A DNA stretch of 64,000 bases from the NCBI RefSeq assembly GCF_003597395.2, contig NC_133771.1, positions 47,138,076 through 47,202,075 of the forward strand, given 5' to 3'. Under the pieces are notes generated by a model, which did not search any database, was not told the DNA's origin, and saw only the letters and a program-made list of their open reading frames with translations. The DNA comes from Chelonoidis abingdonii. Its lineage: Eukaryota; Chordata; Testudines; Testudinidae. The translations under genes were made by a program, and so were the position numbers. Of the stretch, positions 10,401 through 19,682 are shown piece by piece (within the stretch, counting starts at the first letter, position 1; every line of letters begins with the position of its first letter).

Positions 10401-11811
10401 AGATGGAGCTAGAGACGGACCTACAGGAGGAGGGCCAGTGGTGGCAGTAGATTTGGACAAAGAGCTTTTGGTGTGGAAGGGGAACTGAGACAAGGAGCCT
10501 GGGTGGGGAGGGTGATTGTGAGTGGGAGCCAAGGTGGGGAGACGGATTGGATGAGGAGTTGGGGTTGCGTGTGTGAGGGACTGGCTTGGCTTGACAAGGA
10601 GCCTAGTGGATATTGAGATGAGAAGCTCAGGAAGGGAGATTGAGACTTGATGCTGATATAGTGGAAGACTGGGACTCAGAAGGGGAGCATGAAGAGGGGA
10701 ACTGGAACTGGGATAAAGAGCTTGGGGGTCACCATCATCTGCTGTCAACAAATATCTCTTATACTTCCAGCCAAAGTGTGTGTCTAATGCCCTACTAATA
10801 GCTGGTCCACATACAGGGTGACAACCAGCTCGTGTCCTCTGTTACTCTGGTAGCTCAAGTTGCAGAGACTTGGGTCTAAATGTTCCAACAATGCTGATGA
10901 CCCATATTAGTGTCAAGATGTTGCCACTTACTGGAGTTTCACCATTTTTCAGTTTGCTTTTTTAAAACACCTAGAAAACTACACACATACAAAACTACAT
11001 TAAAAGAACTTTAAGGCTGCAAAGTTTCTGGGTACCTAGCTTAAATCTGGGCTCTGATTTGCAGAAGTGTTAAGAACTCACATCTGCAACTGAAAGCAGT
11101 GGCAGCTGTGCTTCTTGAAAATATAAAATGCTTTATAATGCAAAATACTCTGAAAAATTAAGTCCTAGGTATCGCAAATTGGACACCTAAAGTTACTGGG
11201 CACTTTTGACCTTAATCTCTGTGTCTCAGGTACCATCTGTAAAATGGGATAAAATACCATCCACTTACCTCACAGTGCTGCTGTTAAAAAAATTCACTAG
11301 TGTTTGTGCAGCACTCAGATATTATAGTCCTACACCAAAGAGAAAATTAATAATTGTGTGTTCAAAGCACATTTGAATGATATGCAGTAAATAAGACATT
11401 CAAAAGAGATGACAAAATAAAATTTTGAATAGCTGTATCATCCAACCAGTGAACTAGATAACTAGTGAAACTATAGTGTCACTATTAGTTCTAACACAAG
11501 ACAGCTCTTTCAGGTGTATAATTCAAAGATAAATGTATGAATGCTTAAATGGTTTACTGAATAATTTTCTAGCTGTTCAACAAAATGTCTCATTTTGCGA
11601 TCTACACCAGGGATACCGGGAAAGTGGCAAATAAGGAAAGATGATAAAATATGGATGTTTCAGAAGGTATTGGCTGAACTTCTAAAATACCTTCTAAAAC
11701 AAATGCACGTACCTGAGGCAGTTTGATGTCATTGATATCCCAGCTTGTCATTTCTCCACTTTGAGAAGTAGAATCCTCCTGGTCCATAATGTCATCTGCA
11801 GCTTTCAGCAT
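95..11811 (-). CDS. GCM1: GCM1, chorion-specific transcription factor GCMa (complete coding region, 5 coding exons)
   Basis: The coding sequence reads, in transcript order, 11811-11713, 8023-7771, 5668-5556, 3978-3850 and 844-95 (stop TGA at 97-95). It gives about 447 residues, against 436 in human GCM1. All four introns are GT-AG and all phases agree (0, 1, 0, 0). The GCM DNA-binding domain spans roughly residues 20-175: [11 protein letters not shown], then [10 protein letters not shown], the [10 protein letters not shown] block, the CPNC-CRGHGG-NFWRH zinc/DNA-contact part and [16 protein letters not shown]. The remaining ~270 residues are a poorly conserved regulatory tail ending WDFEEE...PLR, as in mammalian GCM1 and unlike GCM2. 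From family knowledge, GCM1 is a nuclear factor binding ATGCGGGT-like sites and drives trophoblast/chorion differentiation in mammals; its reptile role is inference. Either of two ATGs (11811 or 11787) could be the start; the second gives the mammalian length. The non-coding first exon was not located. Confidence 0.95.
845..3849 (-). other. GCM1: GCM1 last intron
   Basis: This is a 3.0-kb intron between GCM1 coding exons 4 and 5. It contains one MIR-type SINE near 1215-1425 and a low-copy-looking remainder. The open frame at 2289-2789 (plus) overlaps an interspersed-repeat motif (ACACCAGCTGAGGATCT, also seen near 12815) and shows no protein family features. Confidence 0.8.
1215..1425 (+). repeat. 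MIR/CORE-type SINE fragment
   Basis: It carries the diagnostic MIR core order: CTTGGGCAAGTCAC, then a CTCTGCC-like stretch, GTAAAATGGAGATAATAGTACTA, and a GGGTTGTGAAAATAAAT tail. It sits inside the last GCM1 intron. Confidence 0.8.
3850..3978 (-). CDS. GCM1: GCM1 coding exon 4 (end of GCM domain)
   Basis: This exon is 129 bases, exactly 43 codons, in phase on both sides. The acceptor CTTTCTAAAG precedes it and donor GTAACT follows. It encodes [20 protein letters not shown], the C-terminal end of the GCM domain, and then a variable linker ending KRCREVE. The conserved E of the family motif GEHDHP is Ala here. Confidence 0.95.
4070..4215 (+). repeat. tRNA-derived SINE fragment
   Basis: GGGCTGCGTGGCCCAGTGGG TTAGAG fits a polymerase III A box (TRGYNNARYGG); the B box is weak (GTATTCAACTC). 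It lies in the intron between GCM1 coding exons 3 and 4. The family is not assigned. Confidence 0.5.
4285..4445 (+). mobile_element. Half of a reptilian foldback MITE
   Basis: The text around CACCCACGAAAGCTTATGCT and GTTAGTCT...GGTGCCACAGGAC is the right-hand half of the same palindromic family seen complete at 39151-39465. The family is abundant in turtles and crocodilians; I cannot name it with confidence. Confidence 0.65.
4462..4490 (+). repeat. (TG)n microsatellite
   Basis: This is an uninterrupted run of about 14 TG units, followed by short ATAT and AGAT repeats to 4502. It lies in a GCM1 intron and is likely length-polymorphic. Confidence 0.95.
4615..4885 (+). repeat. MIR/CORE-type SINE
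   Basis: The order is a classic MIR one: ACATGGGTTCAATTTCCTATTC, CTCTGCGACCTTAGGCAAGTCACTTAGC, CTCTGTGCCTCAGTTG and CATCTGTAAAATG. It is one of the better preserved copies in the window. Confidence 0.88.
5172..5440. mobile_element. Foldback (palindromic) MITE
   Basis: The two ends pair as inverted repeats: TCTGCACTGCAGCTGGGAG at the left against a reverse complement of CTCCCAGTTGCAGTGTAGA at the right. Internal arms also pair (GCATGCTAAAAATAGCAGTG against CACTGTTGTTTTTAGTGCAC). It is a non-autonomous DNA transposon type common in turtles, inside a GCM1 intron. Confidence 0.75.
5556..5668 (-). CDS. GCM1: GCM1 coding exon 3 (zinc/DNA-contact part of GCM domain)
   Basis: This 113-base exon follows acceptor TTGTTACAG. 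It encodes [20 protein letters not shown] followed by [17 protein letters not shown], the most recognisable block of the GCM family, with its conserved Cys and His residues intact. Mammalian GCM1 has Arg where this sequence has Pro in GPFIFFQ. The donor is GTTGGT, a weak match to the GTRAGT consensus. Confidence 0.96.
6114..6425 (-). mobile_element. CR1 LINE 3' fragment
   Basis: ATAAGAACATAAGAACC, GGTCAGATCAATGGTCCATC and CTAGCCCAGTA are the antisense of the CR1 3'UTR (sense GACCATTGGTCTGACCCAGT). The same 3' end is seen in plus orientation at 37630-37690. It lies in the intron between GCM1 coding exons 2 and 3. Confidence 0.88.
6426..7770 (-). other. GCM1 intron sequence, AT-rich
   Basis: AT-rich intron. 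The part at 6440-6780 shares the AAATTTC.../CCAGCTCTA signature of repeats at 9960-10140 and 32500-32950, so it is probably an old interspersed repeat. From 6800 on I see nothing recognisable. Confidence 0.55.
7771..8023 (-). CDS. GCM1: GCM1 coding exon 2 (N-terminal half of GCM domain)
   Basis: This is an exon of 253 bases (84 codons plus one base). The acceptor TTCTTAACAG lies just upstream and the donor GTAAGT follows at 7770-7765. It encodes [14 protein letters not shown] through KARQKQQ, nearly identical to mammalian GCM1, and includes the [21 protein letters not shown] block that packs into the DNA-binding fold. The single trailing base joins the first two bases of the next exon to make an Arg codon. 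Confidence 0.96.
9030..9905. repeat. GC-rich interspersed repeat, unclassified
   Basis: This is a GC-rich block inside an otherwise AT-rich GCM1 intron. It has recurring GCTCTCAGGG, CCCAGGAGCCCTG and AAGCCAGTGTTC phrases and directly abuts the AT-rich repeat at 9960. The open frame at 8934-9440 (plus) runs through it but has no domain or codon signal. Confidence 0.45.
9955..10145. repeat. AT-rich interspersed repeat ending GGCCAGCTCTACT
   Basis: Multiple AAATTTTT, GAATTCC and GAAAT words are followed by a GGCCAGCTCTACTCA end. The same layout occurs at 6440-6750 and 32500-32950, marking a dispersed family that I cannot assign. Confidence 0.5.
10360..10745. repeat. Purine-rich degenerate minisatellite-like block
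   Basis: The plus strand is strongly G/A-biased, with loosely repeated phrases such as GACAAGGAGCCTGGGTGGGGA, GGGAGATTGAGAC and GAGCTTGGGG. The open frame on the minus strand here is Pro/Ser/Thr low-complexity and is not a gene. Confidence 0.6.
11190..11340 (+). repeat. MIR-type SINE fragment
   Basis: CTCTGTGTCTCAGGTACC, ATCTGTAAAATGGGATAAAATACC and CTTACCTCACAGTG are in the order of the MIR 3' half. It sits in the first coding intron of GCM1. Confidence 0.75.
11713..11811 (-). CDS. GCM1: GCM1 coding exon 1 (translation start)
   Basis: This exon encodes the N-terminus and the first strand of the GCM domain ([11 protein letters not shown]). It ends in CAG followed by donor GTACGT at 11712-11707. 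Two in-frame ATGs are possible, at 11811-11809 and 11787-11785. The second puts exactly 25 residues before the junction, the same number as human GCM1. The frame stays open upstream to 11850, so the exon continues into 5'UTR. A pyrimidine tract ending in AG near 11930 could be its acceptor, but this is not certain. Confidence 0.88.
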
Positions 11812-12322
11812 TTCTGAATTCCTTCCCAAACTTAGCAAGCAAATCTCCACTGCCTTCTTTTGAAGTTAACTAGCTGTCACCACTCTCAGGCAGTTTACAA
11901 TGAGGAACCTGTTTCCTGAAGCTAAACGATAGAGAGGCTGCCCATTAAAGATAAAAATCAGTGTTCTTCTGCCAGAAAAACTTGTTTCATTAAAAGTTTT
12001 GCAAGCAGACAAAACAATGGAAAATATAGCTTAGAGACAGAATGTGATCTTATGGAGGCATTATTAACTGAAAGCACACCATGAGTTTATTGACGGTTTT
12101 GTCTTGCTCATTCTCTTTTCAGATCAAATTTATGTTCATGTAACTCCACGCCCAGACCTCTTTGTAAGTGAGATCAGAATCAGGCCCTATATTTTCAGAG
12201 CCAAAATGACTGGGAAGCTCAGCACTTGCTAAGGCCTCTTTTTTTTTTTGTTGGTTACACAATAGGATTTTCTCATAATGTACATTACAAAGATAAGGTG
12301 CAATAGGTGACTCTGTCATATC

Positions 12323-12444
12323 TAAGGTGACCAGATGTCCTGATTTTATAGGGACAGTCCCGATATTTGGGGCTTTGTCTTATATAGGCGCCTATTGCCC
12401 CCCACCCCGTCCCGATTTTTCACACTTGCTGTCTGGTCACCCTA
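12323..12444. mobile_element. hAT-like MITE (122 bp)
   Basis: Terminal inverted repeats are TAAGGTGACCAGA at the left and TCTGGTCACCCTA at the right. The flanks GTCATATC and ATCATGTC match at 6 of 8 positions, consistent with an aged 8-bp target duplication. It lies about 0.5 kb upstream of the GCM1 start codon. Confidence 0.72.
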
Positions 12445-12939
12445 ATCATGTCATTTAAATTGAAATGGTTCTCGGCCATTTCCTAAATTGCACGCACCTC
12501 TGAAAGCCCATCAGTTACAAAAATGGATAGAACTGGGCAGGCTTCATCCATTTTCCTATCTCAACTAGCAGGCAAACAGAAGAAAATTTGGTATGTTAGT
12601 TAAAAATTATTGTTTCCTTATGCTTTCCAGTCATAATTTCAGTATCAGCTAAGCATAGCACCACAACAGCAGTGTGCACACACATAAAGTTATTTTTTCT
12701 TGAGTGAAATCATTATTATTTCTGAAGAGAGAAGGTAAATCTGAAAAGTATCATCTGGAGCCTCAGCTGGTGGAAACTGTCATAGCTTCATTATCTTCAG
12801 TGGAGTTACTTTGATTTACGCCAGCTAAGGATCAGCTGCAGCATGCTGAGTGGTCAAATATATAACATATATAGCATCATAATGTATTAGGCAGTTTGTC
12901 CAGTAACTGGAATAGGGAACTGGGAGCCATTTTATTATT

Positions 12940-13110
12940 ATTATTGGCTATGCAAGTGACAAGATCTTTAAGAGGTGCCTCAGTTTACCCATCTTAGAAA
13001 TTGGTCTGATAATACTTCACAAGAGTGTTATGAGGCTCAGTGAATATTTGTAAACCATGTTGAGATCCATGGATGAAAGGTACCATAAACAGTATATTCA
13101 GAGTATTACT
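12940..13110 (+). repeat. MIR-type SINE fragment
   Basis: GAGGTGCCTCAGTTTACCCATCTTAGAAATTGG and CTGATAATACTTCAC followed by GAGTGTTATGAGGCTCAGTGAATATTTGTAAA match the MIR 3' half in plus orientation. Confidence 0.72.
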
Positions 13111-14339
13111 TCCCAATAAGTAAATCAGAACAAATCAATGGTAAAACAATAAGGGAATTGCAGCGTACTGTGATCAGATATTCAGAGCAAAATGCATGCA
13201 GAAAGACACTAAACATGACACTTGGGATTTAACATTAATTGCTTAGTGATCTGAATTGGCAATTTAATTCTTACTAGGCAACTAAGTCATTTTTGATCCA
13301 GAAAAGATGTTATCAGAATGATCTTATTCTGGGAAAAGCTGCTTTACTACATAGAACATACAAAAGGCTATAGAAAACATCAGGTCTTCATATACTTTCA
13401 TATTACACCATGAGGGCTAATATAGTCACCGCTGCAGACAAGGGCAGTAACATTAAAACAGACAATTTAAAATGGAAGTTGCACTGGAAAGCTGTGTTGA
13501 ATTTATGAAACAGATTACCCTTGAATATTAAATGACCTGTTATATAATTCAGAAAGACAGTCCAAATCTTTCTTCAATTACTTTTCAAAATGAACTGGCT
13601 TGAAAATTTGATTTTTAATTTCTTTCTTCAAAAGAATTAATTATTAACAATTTATAGTGGAGCGTTTTCCTTTTATATTGGCTTGCCAAAGGAAAAAGCA
13701 TAATTGAATATTACTTTAAAATCCAGTGAATGACAAACGATGGCTGATGAATACAGCATAGAAGACAGTTGCAGAGAACCATGTTTGTACAATTAGGTGT
13801 TGGTATGGACTGAAATTCTTGCAAAACTTCTAGTAATTGAATTGCATAGTGGCTTTCAAATTATTTTGATTGCTATTTGTTTATCTTCTTACTGGATTAT
13901 ATCAACTTTACAAAATCTAAATTTTACTTTATGGCAAATAAGTTTGTATCCTTCTGGTTTTTTTAAAGCAATCCTTTTAGTCAACCACCAGTTAGGACTT
14001 CTATGTCATATCTTACCTCCTTAACTTCTTAGGTGGATGTAGTGTCATCTGAATGAAGAGATTCTTTGAGGGCAGAACTCTCAGGCTTCAATCACTTACA
14101 AGTCTCAGTAGCTGTACTCTATTCCATGATCAGATACTATATGCTAATGTGCTCTGGCTGCTATCCAACCAAAACTTAGATGCTCACAGCCAGAGACAAG
14201 TAAGAAAACCTGTAAAGAGTCCTATACATTAACTCATTTACAGCATTAGCAGATGGGAGGTTGGGGTCTGGCTTCCAGCTCATATTGTCCCTCACATAAA
14301 TTGTACCACATTCCCTTAAATATTCAGATAGTCATCTGT

Positions 14340-15375
14340 TTTTGCGTGTGATAGAATGCCAACAGTAAGGTAGCAAAATTTGCAGATGACAAAGTTATTC
14401 AGGTTAGTCAAGACCAGAGAGGATTGTGTTGAAATTCAGAGGAAGGTGAATGGATAACACAGTAGCAAATGAAGTTTAATGTTGATAAATATAAAGTAAT
14501 TTACACTGCAGGGAAATATCTAAATATTTAATATACACACCTTACAGGGTTCTAAATTAATGGTATCAGCTCAGGAAAGAGACTAGAGGATCACTGAACA
14601 GCTCAGTGATGACTTCTGTTCAACAGTCAAAAAAAGCAAACAAAATGTGAGGATACATAAGGAATGGGGTGAAGAATAATACAGAAAATATTATAATACC
14701 ATTATATAATCCAATGTGGTGGTCTCATCTAGAATACTGCTCAGTACTGGTCTCATCTCAAAAAGGATATTGTATAATGAGAAGGGGTTCAGAAAAATCA
14801 AACAAATAGGGGCACGGGAAAACTCTTGTCATAAGAGATTGGAAAACCTGGGGTTGTTTATTTCAGCAAGGAGATGAGTAAGAGAGGGTATAATAAAAGT
14901 GTATAAAATAGTAAAAAGTTAAGAGAAGTTAGAACAGAAGTTCCCAGTCTCTCTTACAACTCAAGAACAAGAAGCCATTCAATGAAATTAAACACGATAA
15001 ATTCAAAAATTGAGAAAAGGAAATAGTTTTTCCTGCAATGCATAATTAGACTGGAACTCATTGCTCCAGGTTGTTGTTGAGATGAAAAATATAGCAAGAT
15101 TTTAAAAGGGAATGAATATATATATATGGCTAACAGTAACCAGTATTATAATAGTTAATATGAACATCTGTGGAACATCTAAGAGAAACTAACGGACTTT
15201 TTGGAAGAGACGTTTAAACCTCATGCTTCAGTGTTTAAGCCAATCTTTAATTTCTAAAGGGACTAGGAGCTTTCTTGTATCTGCCTCTGAACCACTGTTG
15301 GAGACAGGACAGTGGATTAGATGGACCTCGAGTTTGATTCAGTCTGGCAACTCCTACGTTACTACATACACAGTA
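14340..15375 (+). mobile_element. CR1 LINE, 5'-truncated and decayed
   Basis: AGGTAGCAAAATTTGCAGATGACAAAGTTATTCAG is the CR1 FADDTK-type reverse-transcriptase segment. It continues through the C-terminal RT region (TCTAGAATACTGCTCAGT) to a CR1-like 3' end near ATTAGATGGACC...TCAGTCTGGCAACTCCTACGTT. It is full of stops and indels and not functional. Confidence 0.82.
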
Positions 15376-16189
15376 ATTCAATGCAATTTGTCTTTCATTG
15401 TTGGGAAGGACACTCTTTAAAACCATAGCCACAGCAAATCTCATATGCTCTCCTTTGATATTTCTTCTGTTACAAGAAATCACAAGTAGGTGAAAAAAAT
15501 CTGGAGCCTGGAATGCTTTTGACAGGAGGATCACAGTTCATCAAAACACTATGTAATATTGCTAAACAGCACTTTGGAAAATCAGTGTAACCTTTTGTAG
15601 AGTGTCTTTTGTTCAGGTTCCAGAGTGTGATGAAACCCAATAGCTGATCACAAGAATGCATGGATGTAAGCTATTACACAGTGTTCAGAAGATCAAGCTC
15701 CTTCCTGTATTGACTTAATGCCCTATGAAGAAGCTACTCTTGTCAGTGCTATCGTCAGCCTTCCTTATTCCCTCTTTGGTGTAATCTTTCAGCCGGTAAC
15801 ATTACTTGACTGATCTCAAGTGCCACCATTGGCCCTTTACATGGACACTGATTAGTGCTATATTACACACCATATGGTTTGTGCCAAATGGAAATTGTAT
15901 TGGTTTAGACAAGACATGCAGTTAATTATTCTATTTTAGCTTGTACATGACACCTCATATGGATGCTGTCATTTTTATTCCACCTACTGCAACATGAGAG
16001 GCAGCTGAAGGAATGAGGTGAGACCACATAATAATTAACATATTAAAAATCCAACTAACTTTAATGGGGCCACAGCCCTCACACAGCAGTATCTGTCTCC
16101 CCTAGGGCCAGTGACAGGAAGCACTACCCACCACAAGAACACTTTCCACCCAGTCTCTGGGTAAAGATAAAAGGGGAAAATAGGGGTGA
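15376..16189. other. Intergenic stretch without recognised features
   Basis: It lies between two CR1 copies in the same orientation. I see no gene or repeat I can name; 15470-15660 is open on the minus strand by chance. Confidence 0.4.
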
Positions 16190-18515
16190 TGTCATGAGAG
16201 AGGGTCTACAATCGACAACCAAATCAGGAAGAAGTGGGGGATGAGGCATTTCTAGAACAAATAACAGAAATACTGAAAACATAAGAGTTGGTAGCAGTGG
16301 GGGACTTTAACTACACAGATATCTGTTGGAAAACTAATACAACAAAACACAAAATGTCCAATAAGTTCTTGGAATGTATCGGGGGCAACATTTTGTTTCA
16401 GGAAGTGGAGGAAGTAACCAGAGGGACAGCCATTTTAGACTTAATTCTCTCCTGTTGGTCAGAATCAAAGGCAAATGTGAAACTGGAAGGCAATTTGGGT
16501 GAAAGTGATCATGAAATAATAGATTTCATGAATCCAAGGAAAGGAAGGAGAATAAGAACAACAGACTTAAAAAACAATTCCTGAAACTTAGAGAACTGAT
16601 AGATTGTCTTCCCATGGGTCTTTATCTAAGAGATACAGGAGTTCAGGAGAACTGGCAGTTTCTTAAGGAGACAATATAAAAAGTACAACTACCAACTATT
16701 CTGATGTGAAGAAAGGAATAATAGTAAAGGGCCAATATGGCTCCATCAGAAGCATTTTAATGACAAGAAAATCAAAAGGAATCCTACAAAAAGTGGAAAC
16801 ATGGACAAATTGCTAAGGAGGAGTACAAATAGCACAAGTATATAGGGACGAACTCAGAGAGGCTAAAGTACAAAATGAGTTAGTGAGGGACATAAAAGGC
16901 AAAAAGAAGAAGTATTTCAAGTACATTAGGCACAAGAAAAAGCCAAATAAAACTAGGTCCTCTACTTAGTGGAGAAGAAGAGCTAATAACTGATGACATC
17001 AAGACAAATGAGGTGTTTAATACCTATTTTGCTTCAGTCTTGACATGATACTCAACACAAATAATATTAACAATAAGGGGGAAGGAATGCAAGCCAAAAT
17101 AACAAAGGAACAGATTAAAGAATATTTAGATAAGTAGATGTATTCAAGTCTGCAGGGCCTAATGGAATTTATCCTATGGTATTTAAAGAACTAGCTGAAG
17201 CAAGCTCTGAATCATTAGTGAAGATCTTAGAGAACTCATGGGGGACACATTGGCTCCAAGATTCCTTTCTTGAGTGGTAAGAGCTAATTTAGACCTCATC
17301 ATTTTGTATGTATAGTTATGATTATGTTTTCCAATATGCATTACTAGAGGATAATAGGACTATAAGGAAGAGCCGGCATGTGTTTGTCAAGAACATATCA
17401 TGCCAAACCAACCTGATCTCCTTCTTTGACAGGATTTCTGGCCTATTGTACAGGGGGAGTTAGTAGACATGACAGATCTTGATTTTAGTAAGGCTTTTGA
17501 TGCAGTCCCACATGACAGTCTCATAAGCAAACTACTTCATCTAGATCATAGTTTTGTAAGGTGGGTGCACAACTGGTTGAAAGACTGTACTCAAAGAGTA
17601 GTTATCAATGGTTCACTGGTGGGCACATCTATTAGGGGTTCCTTGGGGGTTTGTTCTGGATCAGATATTATTCAATATTTTCATTAATAACTTGGATAAT
17701 GGAGTGGCGAGTATGCTTGTAACACCAAGCTGGGAGGGGGTTGTAAGCACTTTGGAGGACAGGACTGGAATTCAAAAGGACCTTGACAAACTAAAGAATT
17801 GGCGTGAAAATCAAGAAGATGAAATTTGATAAAGAAAAGTGCAAAGTACTACACTTAGGAACGAAAAAAATCAAATGCCCAGCTACAAAATGGGGAATAA
17901 CTGCCTAAGAGATAATATTGCTGAAAAGGATCTGAGGGTTTTAGTGGCTCACAAGTTGAATATGAGCCAACAACTTGATGCAATTGCAAAAAAGACTAAT
18001 ATCATTCTCGGTGGTATTAGCAGGAGTGTTGTATATAACCCGCAGGAGATAATTGTCCTGCTCTGCTAGCCATAGGTAAGGCCTCAGCTGGAGTATGGTA
18101 TCTAACACTTTAGGAAAGATGTGGACAAATGGGAAAGAGTCCAGAGGAGAACAACAAAAATGATAAAAGGTTTAGAAAACATGACCTATGAGACAAGGTT
18201 CAAAAAAAATGGGCAGGTTTATTCTTGAGAAAAGAAAAGAAGTCTGAGGGAGCACCTGTTAAGTCTTCAAATATATTGAGGTCTGTTAGAAAGAGAACAG
18301 CGATTATTCTCTATGTCCATTGAATGTAGGACAAGAAGTAATTGGCTTAATCAGCAACAAGGGAGATTTAGTTAGATATTGGAAAACACAATCCTCTGGA
18401 ACAGGATTCCAAGGAAGGTTGTGGAATCCCTGTCACTGGAGGTTTTAAGAACTGGTTGAACAAACACCTGACTCAGCATGGACTTGGTGACTTCTCAGGG
18501 CTCCTTCATTTCTAT
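16190..18515 (+). pseudogene. CR1 LINE with decayed endonuclease-RT ORF2
   Basis: The endonuclease part (16288-16584) shows [11 protein letters not shown] and, at its end, [10 protein letters not shown], the conserved catalytic SDH region. The reverse-transcriptase part (17469-17690) shows LDFSKAFDAVPHDSLISKL and WLKDCTQRVVINGS. The frame then continues in pieces (17839-18069) to a CR1 3'UTR ending near 18515. Many frameshifts and stops break the ORF. ORF1 is missing, so the copy is 5'-truncated. Confidence 0.9.
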
Positions 18516-18642
18516 GTTTCTCTCTCAAATCACACACAGCTGATGGCAGAGAGGAAACCTGTTACACTGTCCCCTCACACATATTCACCTCTGAGTTTGG
18601 TGTGCTGCCCTCCCACAACAGAAGCATTAGTTCCATGTCTGT

Positions 18643-18712
18643 GGATAGGCGGGTATCCACACAACACGGGATAGGCGGGTATCCACACATCCATAAGTAT
18701 CCACACAACACG
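18643..18712 (+). repeat. Short tandem repeat, ~26-bp unit
   Basis: The phrase GGATAGGCGGGTATCCACAC occurs twice in direct succession, then a partial third unit (TATCCACACAACACGG). Each unit contains the small palindrome GTGGATAGGCGGGTATCCAC. Confidence 0.85.
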
Positions 18713-19311
18713 GTCAAGCCTTGGGCGGCCTGTAAATCCCTAGGGGTTGGCCTGAGGGACAGGGTGTCCACTTATTGAGAAAATTGGCAATATGATATCA
18801 GGGACGATATTGGTTACTGCAGAGACCTGATGATTTTGGATAGGTCCAGTCCCCTCTTCCTTAGTGTTGTCTTCTTTTGGGGACCCATTGCAGATCTCAT
18901 GATCCTTGTTGGGTCAACATAGTGCTGGCAGGTCCTGGTGTAAAAATCACTCTTCTACACCCAATTCACCATATCTGACAATCTGTCTAAGACAGTGCAA
19001 GGGCTTTCCCAGGCACTGGTTAACTTTGGACACCTATGCCTCATTCTCTGTGGAGAGTACACACATACCTTGTCCCCAGGGGTAAGGTGTATTTCCCTTA
19101 TCTATACATCTTACTGCCATTTCTAGCACTTTGACACCTCCTGGAGTCAAAACAATGAATCAGGCCCATTCAGTCCTCCAGCTATTGAATATAGTTGGGT
19201 TCAAATCCTGTCTTGTTCTCCCTAAGAAGTATCCCTAGCTCCTTTCCAAACATGATGGCATCAGGAATACACTCACTGGTTTGATACACAGCTGTCTAGC
19301 AGGCCATCTGT

Positions 19312-19328
19312 AAAAAAAAAAAAAAAAA
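19312..19328 (+). repeat. Poly(A) run of 17
   Basis: Homopolymer directly following GGCCATCTGT, inside the gypsy relic. It could mark the end of a small retroposed insertion, but no source sequence was recognised. Confidence 0.9.
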
Positions 19329-19463
19329 GGGTGGGAGCTAATGTGTCTCAGTCCCATTTCTGTTGCTCTACAAAACAGCTGTGCCACCAGAGTGCAGTTA
19401 TGCTGCCCCACCATCTCTTCTCTTTAAGGATGCAATTCTATGCTGTGTTTCCTGGCTCCACAG

Positions 19464-19682
19464 CAGGGCCGGCTCAGGCTTTTTGCTTCCCCAAGCGACG
19501 AAGGGGAAAAAAAAAAGCTGCGCTGCTGCATTCCTTGGCAGCAATTCAGCGGTGGGTCTTTCCCTCCGAGAGCGACCGAGGGACCCGCTGCCGAATTGCC
19601 ACCGAAGATCTGGACAATCCGCTCTTTCCCATTGGCTGCCCCAAGCACCTGCTTCCTGCGCTGGTGCCTGGAGCCGGACCTA
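19464..19682. mobile_element. hAT-superfamily MITE with 8-bp target duplication
   Basis: The element begins CAGGGCCGGCTC and ends GAGCCGGACCTA, near-perfect inverted termini of hAT type. The exact 8-mer CTCCACAG lies immediately left (19456-19463) and right (19683-19690). The 219-bp body is itself palindromic: the left part (GGCAGCAATTCAGCGG...) pairs with the right part (CCGCTGCCGAATTGCC). It has no transposase and is inserted in the gypsy relic, so it is younger than that element. Several overlapping open frames here are by-products of the GC-rich palindrome. Confidence 0.9.

Larger units (their letters stand above)
11850..14339. other. GCM1 upstream region
   Basis: This stretch should contain GCM1 5'UTR and perhaps its promoter, but I could not identify a TATA box, CpG island or first exon with any certainty. 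Apart from the hAT-like MITE (12323-12444) and a MIR copy near 12940-13110 it looks like AT-rich single-copy DNA. Confidence 0.4.
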
